The notes under the pieces were generated by a model that saw only the letters and a program-made list of their open reading frames with translations, was not told the origin of the DNA and ran no database searches. A DNA stretch of 22,117 bases from Chara braunii (Eukaryota; Streptophyta; Charophyceae; Charales; Characeae): NCBI GenBank assembly GCA_003427395.1, contig BFEA01000054.1, positions 3,234,795 to 3,256,911 of the forward strand, written 5' to 3'. Numbering within the stretch: position 1 is the first letter of the stretch; the number at the start of each line of letters is the position of its first letter. The position numbers and the translations under genes are program-made. Shown in pieces: positions 8,430 through 18,366 of this stretch.

Positions 8430-8551
8430 GGATGGATGATTCTGTTGGTGCGCCCCAGCGGTTCACCTTTCCCTCTATGTTTGGATTGAGGGATGGATGA
8501 CTCTGTTGGTGCGCCCTAGCAGTTCACCTTTCTCTCTATGTTTGGATTTAG
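8430..8551. repeat. 61-bp tandem duplication
   Basis: Two units begin GGATGGATGA (8430 and 8491) and run through CTCTATGTTTGGATT with only a few differences (ATTCTG/ACTCTG, CCCCAGCGG/CCCTAGCAG, TCCCTC/TCTCTC). Confidence 0.9.
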
Positions 8552-8678
8552 GAACAATGGGATGCTGCACTCGGTTTGCAGCCCTTCGATTCTCCTACAC
8601 AATTCATACCCTTTATCTATGTCATAATTGGGACATTGCACCCGATTTCCAGCAACTGATCGTTCTTCGTTTTAAACG

Positions 8679-9134
8679 TCACCATAGTTTTCCTAACGCC
8701 TTCACACTTCTCCCCTTGTGTTCCCGGCGCCCTCTTTGCCTCCTTGTCATATGCATTTTCTGTTTTGTCATATCCAATGTATTCACGCTGGGAAACATGT
8801 CCCTCATCAAATGTTTGTCAAAAGCAAAACCATCGTCCTCGGTTGTGTGTCTGATTGGAAGCAGAACAAAGTTCCCTGGACCAAACTTCCTCATCCATAG
8901 GTATAATTGCAATGCTTTCCTTCCTGCCATTGAGTTTGCCGCACTCATGTGTTGCTGCCATATATGCAACAAGTTGTGCAGCCAATGTATACGTGTTTAG
9001 CCCATGGACTAACGATCACATACTATCACGCGCTTAGCGAGTGTCCTATCCGCTTGTGTACCTGTTTCGTCAACGCTTCCGCCATCTTCGTCTTCAATCT
9101 GAAACCCCCTGTTATGTGTCTTGCCCTTGTTTGA
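8679..9134 (-). pseudogene. Degraded GIY-YIG endonuclease-like fragment
   Basis: The minus frame from 8996 down to 8679 reads like the second half of a GIY-YIG nuclease domain: IWQQHM (the Arg/His helix region), ALQLYLWMRKFGPGNFVLLP (the L-Y-x-x-M-R ... NFVxLP pattern) and FDKHLMRDMFPSVNTLD (the catalytic-Glu region, where K replaces the usual E, followed by P-x-x-N). Upstream, two stops (minus TAA at 8999-8997 and TAG at 9011-9009) fall where the YIG/GxT strand should be, and an acidic open stretch continues to about 9134. In eukaryotes this domain accompanies Penelope-like retroelements, which would suit the repeat-rich setting. The match is from pattern memory only and no reverse transcriptase is seen beside it. 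The plus-strand ORF over the same bases is judged a shadow. Confidence 0.35.
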
Positions 9135-9277
9135 AGTAGAGAAAGTAGAGAAAGAAACGTTCTAAGGTATATTCGTCCGCCTACGAACTAACTCTAGCAT
9201 CATTTCATCCTAGTTGGCAGACCGTATTCCTTGCCTTTTACAAATATCCCTGAACTCAAATACCTTCTTCCTTTAAT

Positions 9278-9285
9278 ACTACTTC
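9278..9285. repeat. 8-bp target-site duplication, left (MITE I)
   Basis: ACTACTTC, repeated exactly at 9633-9640 on the other side of the element. Confidence 0.8.
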
Positions 9286-9507
9286 CTGTGTAGCATCGTG
9301 TTCGCGTTCGGTGACCGAACCCGAACGATCGGGACCGAATACGAACGAACGACGAAACTCTCCGAACGCGAATATAAAAAAAAAAAAAAGTTCTCCAAAA
9401 AATTTGAAAAAATATATATTCTGTAAAATAATAATATAAATAGCTTTTGTCCTGGAGATATGCTTAAATTCGTAACCAAACTCGAGTTAAAAATCAAAAA
9501 CCAAAAC

Positions 9508-9538
<31 letters not shown>

Positions 9539-9632
9539 GTTCGATCGAACACGTTCGGGTGGCGTTCGGCCGAACACCCGAACATGTCCGGACATTCGAA
9601 AAAGCTCCGAACATGTTCGGTGTGCTACACAG
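9286..9632. mobile_element. hAT-like non-autonomous element (MITE I), 347 bp
   Basis: Perfect 10-bp terminal inverted repeats, CTGTGTAGCA/TGCTACACAG, are flanked by an 8-bp direct repeat, ACTACTTC, the duplication length made by hAT transposases. There is no coding capacity. The architecture is a left GC-rich array of GTTCG/CGAAC motifs, an A run, an AT-rich body, a T run, and a right array of the same motif (GTTCGG and CCGAAC). The body (9385-9510) aligns by eye with those of elements 16227-16595 and 17588-18358, for example AAATTCGTA followed by GAGTTAAAAATCAAAAACC. The terminus is not the canonical CAGGG, so the superfamily call rests mainly on duplication length and layout. Confidence 0.75.
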
Positions 9633-9744
9633 ACTACTTCATCACCGTCATCGTGTATTCCATCAGGCCTTGTCTACCCCATCTGGTAGCCGAAATATAA
9701 CTTTTTTTTCAGATTCTTCTAAGAACTGTTTTTTTTTCCTTTTT

Positions 9745-9836
9745 TCTTATGTTCGCGTTCGGGGGGTTTTGGTGCTCGTTTACGTTTGGTTGCGAACATT
9801 CGGGTTCAATCACCAAACACGAACACGATGCTACAC
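9745..9836. mobile_element. Second, inverted MITE I-type terminus
   Basis: The end CGAACACGATGCTACAC (9820-9836) is the exact reverse complement of the left end of MITE I (9288-9304). The similarity continues inward for about 40 bp (CCCGAAT..., CACCAAAC...). The GTTCG motif array here is more decayed. No matching target duplication is found for this end, so it is probably a truncated related copy. Confidence 0.55.
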
Positions 9837-9849
9837 GAATATATTTTTC

Positions 9850-11600
9850 TTTATTTAAAAAGGACCCGTTTGGGAAAAGGATCTGAAGCCATTATGGTAA
9901 CATAGTTGTCAACTGAGTACGTGATCAATCTGAAAGACGAAGTAAGTATTGAGTAAAACAGAAAGAAAAGAGGGGAGGAACAATGAAAGAAATGCAACAT
10001 TGTAATGAACGAAAAAACAGTTATGAAAGAGTTACATACAATGGTTCGGACCCTGAGTATGTGAACGTATGATAAACTTGATATTTGCAAGCGGCAACAT
10101 TTATCGATCATGCACAAAGAAATGAAGAGTTAATATGATACACATGACAATTGAATAAACCTGAACAAATAGTGGGAGAAAATATACAAAAATTCCAACA
10201 AACCTAGCTCAAATGCACATAACAAAATGTTAATACAAACCTGTGTTTGAATCCAAAGGAACTAACATGAATGAAAATCCTAAACAACTTCGACTCCAAA
10301 AGGAACTCATATCAATAAAAGTCAAGCTCAAAATGCAATATTAAGTTTGTAAAAAAAAAACGAAAAAGCTTCAATATAGATTTAAATTCATTTAATCACC
10401 GACTGTAAACAATAAAATCCGTAGCAGTAGTATCAAGAGATCAAAGATTAATTATTATGCGCCCCCAAGAGAAGATTGTTTATTTAATGTGTATGTGTGT
10501 GTGTGTTTGAATTCGATGTCTATGCGGATATGTGTTTATCCACGGATCTGTACATTTACCTTTGTCAAGAAAAACAATTATAAGATACATCATTGAATGT
10601 TTTTATGGACCTGGATAATATGTGTGCACATACATGTACAAACAAAAGAAAACCTACTATAACTGAAGATTGATGACTGGAAAAAATAAAATTAAAAAAC
10701 AGTAAGAGAACATAGGTGATAGAATTGTATGAACCCTCAGATGATATAAAGAGATGCAAGCAAGAAGTCTTATAACAGGTGCGCCATTGGGAGAGGCAAC
10801 GAATAGCCATAACACTGCATCAAACACCCCGCAAGGTATGACCTTAAGAAAAGGGAATAAAAACATAAATGATAATCTTCATTTATCGTATTCTTGCTGT
10901 AAAATATTGAAAAGGTATGTAATATAAAGTTATAACAAATGAAGGTCATTTCAGAAGAAACATGTTGTCATAGAAAGGTGATACAAGCACATCACCCTTT
11001 GTGTGTAAGGTGTTACGGCAGAACGCCTTTCATGACAACGCACAAGCATGTAGAAGTAGGGGGTATGTAGTAACATGTTATTGTACAACCTCTGGTTTAA
11101 TTTCATCGGGTTACCAAAATATTTCATATTTAACGAAAAGTCGGTTCTACATCAAATATAAAGGGATTTTCGAGCAATACTTCCCTCTAGACTGTATCTC
11201 TTGTTTCTGGTTCATGCATGCACATAAATTTAAACCACTAGTGTTTTTAACCATTCCCTTACCAAGCCTCGAAACGCATTGTACGCCAAGAAATAATGGA
11301 CCGACAGGAACGTTTTTTGGTTGACGGCGCCAGTTGTTTTACTCTAGCATATCGACCACTGAAACTTGCGGCTGTATGCATGTTTCGTTTGAGAAAAAAA
11401 ATTGGGGACCACACAAGTTGTTTAACTCTTCGCCAAGCGAGCAGTATGGCAACCCAAGTTTTATATTTCACTTTACTATCTAAAAATTATTTAATATGCA
11501 AGCTACGTCAACGTCATATATTAATTTCTTTAACGTAAATTTTTTTTTCTCCTTGGGTTGGTTTTCAATGCACCAAGGTACAAATATCGCACCGGTTTTT
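9850..11600. other. AT-rich non-coding region
   Basis: No ORF with protein-like composition is found in about 1.7 kb. The sequence is A- and T-rich with many short homopolymers and a (TG)n microsatellite at about 10489-10507. ORFs up to 107 codons exist but have no recognisable family and irregular composition. Confidence 0.5.
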
Positions 11601-12526
11601 CATCCCAGCTCACTTTTCCGATTGGTTAAGTGTTCCACCTCTTTAGCGGAAGGTCTTAGGTTCGATTCCTATTGGGTTGATCTTGGGATTCTTGTGTATT
11701 TGCAAGCTCACAGAGCCTGTCAGACGCCCTTGTCGTGGCTTGGTTGAGGTCTGAGAGGTGGCTGAAAGGCCTGGGTTGAGTTGAGTCTGGGTACACCTGG
11801 TTATGAATGTACTTCTAAAAAAATACATACCATGTTGGGGTGGGGTGAAATGTCCCTTAAGGGGCTTCACTTTCATCCCAACTCACTTCTCCGATTGGTT
11901 AAGTGTTCCGCCTCTTTGGCGGAAGGTTTTAGGTTCGATTCCTATTGGGTTGATCTTGGGATTTTTTTGTATTTGCAAGCGCGCAGAGCCTGTCAGACGC
12001 CCTTGCCATGGCTTGGTTGAGGTCTGATAGGTGGCCGAAAGGTCTGGGTTGAGTTGAGTCTGGGTACACCGGGTCATGGATGTACTTCTAAAAAAATACA
12101 TACCATGCTGGGGTGGGGTGAAATGTCCCTTAAGGGGCTTCACTTTCATCCCAGCTCACTTTTCCGATTGGTTAAGTGTTCCGCCTCTTTGGCGGAAGGT
12201 CTTAGGTTCGATTCCTATAGGGTTGATCTTGGGATTCTTGTGTATTTGCAAGCACGCAAAGCCTGTCAGACGCCCTTGCCGTGGCTTGGTTAAGGTATGA
12301 CAGGTGGCCGAAAGGTCTGGGTTGAGTTGAGTCTGGGTACACTGGGTCATGGATGTACTTCTAAAAAAATACATACCATGCTGGGGTGGGGTGAAATGTC
12401 CCTTAAGGGGCTTCACTTTCATCCCACCTCACTTTTTCGATTGATTAAGTGTTTCGCCTCTTTGGCGGAAGGTCTTAGGTTCGATTCCTATTAGGTTGAT
12501 CTTGGGATTCTTGTGTATTTGCAATC
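11601..12526 (+). repeat. 273-bp tandem repeat with tRNA-like (SINE-type) heads
   Basis: Units start at 11601, 11874, 12147 and 12420 (CATCCCA...), exactly 273 bp apart; the fourth is cut after about 107 bp. Each head folds as a tRNA: an acceptor ATCCCAG/TTGGGTT (6 of 7 pairs), D stem CACT/AGTG, anticodon stem TCCGC/GCGGA around CTCTTTG (CTT at the anticodon, Lys-like, in units 2 and 3), and a T arm with a perfect B box GGTTCGATTCC at 11659, 11932, 12205 and 12478. The A box is poor. The rest of the unit contains an inverted pair CCTGTCAGAC/GTCTGACAGG, each right arm with one different mismatch, and CCCTTAAGGGG. It is best read as a tRNA-derived SINE amplified in tandem. ORFs repeating across it are by-products. 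Confidence 0.85.
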
Positions 12527-13837
12527 GCACTGGGACACACTCCTGGCCAGATAGCCTAGTGCAAATAAAAAATATGTAGAACAATAAAGAAATTCGAAAA
12601 GTAAATGGGTTGTCTAAAAATGTTGTGCAACCAACTTCAAAAGGAAAAAGAATGACAACCTTGAAATACTATAATCAGACGCACATGCCCTCAGACAATT
12701 TAAAATTGTAGCATTTTACCCATCCGCTTTCACTACAATTTCAACTCAAGTCTTCATATAAACAGTTCTGTATTTCCACAATTCATCGTTCATCGCTTGC
12801 AAACAAACTTTAGTTGAGGGTCACCTAAGGATAAAAAAAGAAATAGAAGAATCAAACTAAAGCATCCTCCTTGAAACTCTTTTGAGCTACTTTAAAGCCC
12901 ATTTATACCTCACTGCCCACTTATACTCCACTTCCTTCTCCCTAACAAACAATACTGAAAAGCAGGAGAATGTCGAAATTTGAGTTTTTTTTTGTACATA
13001 GAAAAGACCTATTGTTAGAGTTCTGATATGCCCCACGACCCATTCGGACAGAGAGGTAGGCTTCCCTCGGGCGAAGTCCCACAAACAACCATTGACTTAA
13101 GTTAACTAAACAATGTGACATATTATCAGCCTAATAATTTAATAAAGAATCAAAATAAATCAGTAAATATCAAAATAAATGAAACTAAAAAATGTTTGGT
13201 CGTACTTTTTTCTTTACACTTTGTGAATAGGATAAATGCATGATCGTGACGCAAGAAAGTCGCTTGACCCTGACTGAGAGAATGGCATGCTTAATAGTAT
13301 GACTTTACATTCAAGCCCCATTGTAAACTCATACCTCATCATTTGCGTGAGTAAATGTTGACATATGTTACTACACAGTACATCCACCGCCCAAAAGACT
13401 AAAACCACATGGAGGTTTGAACTTTGAACTTAAAAACACCAAACCTAAGTTCGGATGATGAATTCTTTCAGATTGAGAGCATCCTATTACTTTTGCGGAT
13501 GTAATGATGCCTCATATTGCCCTTGCTTGCATTCACTTGTTGAACTACCTACCCCGTATGTATCTAGGTAGAGATTTCAAAGGAAGCCACAATTTCCCAC
13601 CCGAACGGAGCAAGCCTTAACATGCTACAAAATGGATTTCAATCCACAAAAAAATTAGCTTATCGGGTTGGGCCTCCGAGATCCGCTTGGTTGGCTAGAG
13701 TTGTTTCGTCGGGCAACTTCAGAGACGTCCTCCCAAAACAACTTGTCCTCCCACTAAGAAAATTAGGGGAAGCCTGATTTTTGGCAGTTTTAGGGCCGAG
13801 ATATTTTTTAAGGTCACTAGAGAATCAAAGCTCGTAA
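12527..13837. other. Non-coding region, nothing recognised
   Basis: AT-rich with no protein-like ORF on either strand. Just after the tRNA-like array, TTTGCA...TGCAAA arms (about 12519-12566) form a weak inverted repeat. No tRNA or other RNA gene is apparent. Confidence 0.4.
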
Positions 13838-14206
13838 AAACAATCAGGGTCGTCAGATGTTGGAGAACGACGACCCAGATTGGACCCAGATCATGAAGCA
13901 GATATAGCTGTTACTGCGCCTACTCCATCTGCTGCAACAGATACTGCAAATGACCCAGTTGTTGCTGATGTTGCAGATGACCCAGTTGTTGCAGATGTTG
14001 CACATGCGACAGACATTGCACATGTTTTACCCACTGCAGCAGAGTTGCTGCGTCTATTGCAATCAACGCTGAATGTGCAGCACAAGCTGCATCAGTTGTT
14101 GTATTTGCAGCAGCAAGCTCTCCACCCACCCAACTTTGCCCCTCCCAACCCCCCACCCACCCAACTTCGCCCCCCCCCAACCGCCCACCCTTATTTCCTC
14201 ATATAA
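13838..14206 (+). CDS. Hypothetical Ala/Asp/Val- and Pro-rich ORF
   Basis: The frame is open after TAA 13835-13837 with no clear ATG. It reads SSDVGERRPRLDPDHEADIA, then a short internal duplication (NDPVVADVADDPVVADVAHA), a leucine/glutamine-rich coiled-coil-like segment (LLRLLQSTLNVQHKLHQLLY) and a proline-rich tail ending at 14206. Local base composition is GC-richer than its surroundings, which is some support for past coding. ACAATCAG just upstream could be a splice acceptor. No family is recognised; it may be an exon relic or a chance ORF over a GATGTTGCA repeat. Confidence 0.25.
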   Translation, partial: KQSGSSDVGERRPRLDPDHEADIAVTAPTPSAATDTANDPVVADVADDPVVADVAHATDIAHVLPTAAELLRLLQSTLNVQHKLHQLLYLQQQALHPPNFAPPNPPPTQLRPPPTAHPYFLI

Positions 14207-14311
14207 TTTTTTTTAGTCAGAATGCGCTCAATTGTTTTTTATGGGGTATACTTGTGGAATGCGGACATCCCCCATTTTTTTTTTTTCGTTTTCAAATTCG
14301 CAAAAAAATAA

Positions 14312-14400
14312 GTTGTCCGGGATCCCGGATAACTTTCCTGTCAGATATCCAACGGATACGTCCGGCAGAGCGGTCTCCGATCGGATGACAGATAACCTAG
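14312..14400. mobile_element. GC-rich GTCCGG palindromic array, possible MITE remnant
   Basis: A 22-bp near-perfect palindrome (14312-14333; GTTGTCCGGGATCCCGGATAAC, written here only as its two halves GTTGTCCGGGA and TCCCGGATAAC) is followed by more TCCGG/CCGGA and GGATAC motifs, ending AGATAACCTAG. The end resembles, in reverse, the CTAGGTT start of the element at 16227. T and A runs flank it. I could not find a secure target duplication, so the boundaries are uncertain. Confidence 0.4.
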
Positions 14401-14559
14401 CAAAAAATGAAGGAAATAATTTTTTTTACACCAAATCTAATAGATTTACACTGTTTAACTTCCTAGATTTTCCTACCGACAAATGTCCAACAGAATTAAG
14501 GAAGGGTTCTTTCTATTCCACGATACCACGAGTGGTTGAAAAGTTGGTGTTGAGGTAGC

Positions 14560-15281
14560 TAAATGGTGTAAGTGGGAGTTAGCCTTTCATGAGCTAGGTT
14601 TTGTTTTCTTTTTAATTCTTTCAATGTCAATTCTTTCTTTTTCATTTTGTTTGGTACATGAACCTACCCACGAAGCTTGTGGGTTAAAACTCAATGTTTC
14701 CTTGTGAGTTCCAAACACTTAACTTTGGAGTTGTAGATTTTCACAAAGCTCATATGCAGATGATTGAACTGTCAATCTCAAAATTTCGAGCTTTCGAACT
14801 TCAAACTTCAAAGTTGAAACTTTTAAACTAGCTTGTGCTTGAACTATTCTTGATTATCAAATTTTAATTTTTTTTCAGAATCTTACAAACGAATGTCGCT
14901 TTTCACCTTTTAAAACGACTGATATTTCAACAACCTTCAAACCTCATCTTTGAAAATTTTGTACAAGGAAGGTTGCATGAATTTTTTTGGTTAAAATTTT
15001 TGCAACTCGACAACTTGTAGTGAAAAATACGTTTTCATACTCTAAACTGCAAATAGTTTGGAATCTTTGGACTTGAAAATGGATACTTGTGATTTCACAT
15101 CAATACTTTCATGTGGCTACTCTTCTTTTCAAACACTCTGAACCAATATCATCCCCATCATCATGGAAATGAAATTCAATACATTGATTGTCTTCTAAAA
15201 GTATTTTTACGGAGTTGTAGTCTTATTTCAACCACCACGTGAAAAAATGGGGTCGGTTATGTTTGTCAAGATGAAATGACA

Positions 15282-15330
<49 letters not shown>

Positions 15331-16130
15331 TCCCATTATTTTGTCAAACCCGAATTAAGTAGGGGTGGGAGGACGTATCCAAATAGTAGTATATGAGCCT
15401 TAAAGGACCGTCAAAATATGATTGTGTTATCCTCTACGATGAAAGAAAAATCAATATCATATCCATATCAGTGTTTGAAAGCATATAGTTAGCCACGTTT
15501 GTATGCGCCTTAGTGTCTACATGTCCAAGTGGTACATCATGTGACTTTGTTTTATATGCACATTGGTGTGCAGTTGACCCGGGCTAATTCCCATTTCACA
15601 AATCTAGCATGTTTATTTTGTATGTTTCACTATATATCCTTTCATGGAAGGATGAGTCTGCGGACACACCCTCGAAGAGGGTTCGCTTGATCTCTAAGGG
15701 TGTTGAAAAAAAAAATAACTTTGAAAAAAGATGAGTATATGAAGAAAATCAAAAATGTTGCATTAGTGAAAATATGTTTTTTTATTTTTACCTCTATATC
15801 TGGTGCATGGCGGAACACATAGAATACTACTGTTATGAGACAATGATGATTTTCCTTGCGATCTATTCTCTGATTATCAAATAGGTCAAGTTCTGACTAC
15901 AACTTGCTGAACAAGAATATCATTTATTTCGATTATTCAAACTTCTAATATTTTCATGTCAGTGTCGAAGTTTTTAGTTATTTCTAGTTATTCAAGTTAG
16001 AAACGTTTATGTTTGTCATACTATTCAAATTCTCACAATTACAACTGACAGAAGCAATTGCACAAATAAATCATTAAAAAAAAAGAAAAAACAGTCTTGT
16101 AAATTTTTTTGCTTATGACTCATTATTATA
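14560..16130. other. AT-rich non-coding region
   Basis: No gene is seen. The sequence is rich in short related phrases such as CAAACTTC, AAAGTT and TTATCAAA, suggesting old degenerate tandem repeats. It contains the AG microsatellite at 15284-15325. Confidence 0.4.
15284..15325. repeat. AG microsatellite
   Basis: An almost pure (AG)n run of about 42 bp. Confidence 0.95.
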
Positions 16131-16218
16131 AAGTGTAATTTTTTCCCCCAGCTATTCCCGAAAGCTTCCGACTTTCGAAAACTTTTACCTTTTTTGGACA
16201 ATTATCAAAGGTTTTTAA

Positions 16219-16226
16219 CTTTTATT
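16219..16226. repeat. 8-bp target-site duplication, left (MITE II)
   Basis: CTTTTATT, repeated exactly at 16596-16603. Confidence 0.75.
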
Positions 16227-16330
16227 CTAGGTTGTTGGATTGGACGTCCGAGACCCCCCTGACCGTCCGGGATGTCCCACCGGACGTCTGGTCGGATGTC
16301 CGACCAGACAGGGGTTGTCTGACCTAGCGC

Positions 16331-16361
<31 letters not shown>

Positions 16362-16595
16362 CAGAAAAATCTGAAACACATATATGTTATGTAACATAAC
16401 AATACAAGCAACTTTTACCTTGGACTCATATTCAAATTCGTAGTCGATCATGAGTTAAAAATCGAAAACCGAAAAAAATATATTTATTTTTTTTACGAAA
16501 AAAAAAAACTTCTTTTTCCGGACGACGGGGGTACCGGATGTATGGGGGAGACGTCCGGGGAAGACAACCGGCCCCCGGACCATTGGTTTACCTAG
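16227..16595. mobile_element. hAT-like non-autonomous element (MITE II), 369 bp
   Basis: The ends CTAGGT...ACCTAG are inverted and an 8-bp duplication, CTTTTATT, flanks them. Removing the element restores a continuous ATTATCAAAG-type repeat. Left and right GC-rich arrays are made of GTCCGG/CCGGAC motifs, with an A run and an AT-rich body between them (CTGAAACACATATATGTTATG region, TTCAAATTCGTAGTCG, GAGTTAAAAATCGAAAACC) that matches MITE I. A second ACCTAG at 16324-16329 closes the left array, so the array is itself bounded by inverted CTAGGT. No coding capacity. Confidence 0.75.
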
Positions 16596-17579
16596 CTTTT
16601 ATTATCAAAGTTTTTTGCCTTTGATTGATTACAGTGAAAGTTTTTGACTATTGTTTTTCACAATTATCACAACTTCTTACTTTTTTAGGGTATTCTCAAA
16701 TATTTCAACTTTTCGCATTTGTTGTGAAAATTTTTGGCGTTGTTCGACTATTATAAAATATTATGCATCTTTTATTGTTTTTAACTAACATTGAAGCTCC
16801 ATGTTTTCTTGGCTATTGCAAAAAAAATTGTATTCCTACTAAACTTTCACTTTTTTTTGTGCTCATGTTTTATTTTTTTTTAACCAGTCATTAAAAAAAT
16901 GACGTTTTCCTTAGTTGGTTATTTTTTTACTTTTCCTGGTTAATGTCAAAAGTTATGTTTTTTTTTAATATCAAACTTCTATTATGTTTTTGCATATCAT
17001 TAAAGTTTCTACCTTTTACTATATGTTGCCAAACAATCATTCTTTTTTTTAGTTATTACTTTGACTATTTTTGGCTATGTCCAAGTTTCTCGTTTTTCTT
17101 CATAGTTAATTATTCACTACAAGATCCATAAACTCCACTCACAAGAATAATACACTAATCCTGTGGTAATTTCAATGAGTGCATACTGATGGAAAAAAAC
17201 AATGAAAGTATATCTCCCTCTTTAAGCTTTTGTCACAACTTTTGAAAATTGTCAAAAGTTATGCCTTTTTCTGATAGTTGTGAAAACGTTTAACCTTTTC
17301 AAATTATTATTTAAGGTTTAGACATTTTTTAAGCATATTTTTAAAATTTTTGGCTATTGTAAAAGTTTCTCGTTTTTTCTGGTATAATTCGATTATGCAC
17401 TGAAGGTTAGGTCACCCTGCCAATGGTCCTCCGTGGTAAGCATTGAGGTAGGAATGAGGGTGAGAGAGTGCACGAGGAAAAATTGATGAGAGAAACGATA
17501 ACGCGGGGTGGGGGGAGAGGGGGAAGGTCTCGTATACGTCTTAAAAAAAAATAAAAAAAATGCAGGGTCTTTAAATGTA

Positions 17580-17587
17580 CTAAGCAT
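17580..17587. repeat. 8-bp target-site duplication, left (MITE III)
   Basis: CTAAGCAT, repeated exactly at 18359-18366. It fits the nTnnnnAn preference reported for hAT insertions. Confidence 0.85.
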
Positions 17588-18358
17588 CAGGGTAACCGGC
17601 GTTCGGGACGGGCCGAACGCCCGAACGTATGGGACCCCTTGGGGATGCGTTCGGCCGTTCGGGCCGAACGCGGACCCGGAAAAAAAAAAAAAAAANAAAA
17701 AAAAAAAAAAAAACAAAAAAAAAAATCATCAAAAAAATCTGAAAAAAAGATATGTTATGGAGAAAAATAAATTTAACAAGATTTGCCTGACTATTCCATC
17801 CGAATTCCTTACCAAATTTGAAATAAAAATAAAATATGGAAAACAAATACTAGTAATAAAAATAAATAAAAATAAAAAAAAGAATTAAATTTAGCGAGCG
17901 CGCGAGCATGTTTTCGACACCGCCATCTTTGGCGATTTTTCATTTTTTTTTCGCATAGATAAATGCCCTGAAAATTTACAGATGTGTACTTCACATAATA
18001 CAAAACCCAATAAAAAAGTTTCAAAAAATAATAAAATTGTTTAGACCCCGAACTAAAGTGAAAACAAAAAGTAAAAAGTGAAAAAATACGTGGGCGAGCA
18101 CGTTTTGACACTGCCATCTTTGACGATTTTTACTTCTTATTTGGCTTAGCCAAATGCCTTGAAAATTTACAGGCATGTACCTCACGTCATAGAGAACTCA
18201 CGAAAAACAATTCAGAAAAACATTATTATTTTTAGGCCCCGAAATAATTTTTTGCGGGGGCCAAACACCGTCGGGTTCGGACCCCGTACGGGACCCTGAA
18301 CGCCCGTACGTACGGAGGTCTGCCCGGGGACCTCCGTACGTACGGTCTGGTGACCCTG
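17588..18358. mobile_element. hAT-like non-autonomous element (MITE III), 771 bp
   Basis: The terminal inverted repeats are CAGGGTAACCGG and, at the right, CTGGTGACCCTG (10 of 12 positions match). They begin with the canonical hAT CAGGG and are flanked by the 8-bp duplication CTAAGCAT. The left array is GTTCGG/CCGAACG. An A run with one N at 17696 follows, then a body homologous to MITEs I and II (TCTGAAAAAAAGATATGTTA, CCGAATTCCTTACC), an internal tandem duplication, and a right array mainly of CCGTACGG-type motifs. There is no transposase gene, so it would depend on one elsewhere. Confidence 0.85.
17902..18247. repeat. Internal tandem duplication in MITE III (offset about 192 bp)
   Basis: Copies at about 17902-18055 and 18094-18247 share GCGAGCA(T/C)GTTTT, CGACA or GACA, C(C/T)GCCATCTTTG(G/A)CGATTTTT, AAATGCC(C/T)TGAAAATTTACAG, a GTAC(T/C)TCAC segment and a final CCCCGAA. 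Confidence 0.8.
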
Positions 18359-18366
18359 CTAAGCAT

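Larger units (their letters stand above)
16131..17400. repeat. Degenerate AAAGTTTTT-type repeat field
   Basis: Irregular copies of a phrase like ATTATCAAAGTTTTTNACTTT recur, for example at about 16201, 16604 and 16635, with TTTTTGGCTATTG/T variants at about 17069 and 17349. The field is interrupted by the MITE at 16227-16595. Period and boundaries are too blurred to define by eye. Confidence 0.45.

Noticed and set aside
8497-9000. 167-codon plus-strand ORF, Cys- and Phe-rich
   Set aside because: Composition is erratic, and the opposite strand gives a recognisable domain pattern, so this is probably its shadow.
11601-11680. A functional nuclear tRNA-Lys gene
   Set aside because: The A box is poor, the acceptor stem has a mismatch, and the unit is one of four in a tandem repeat; a tRNA-derived repeat fits better.
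11781-12494. Repeated ORFs of about 80 codons on both strands
   Set aside because: They recur every 273 bp with the tandem unit and cross the tRNA-like heads; they are by-products of the repeat.
13020-13085. Possible tRNA-like or hairpin segment around CTTCCCTCGGGCGAAG
   Set aside because: Only a short imperfect stem; no cloverleaf or B box.
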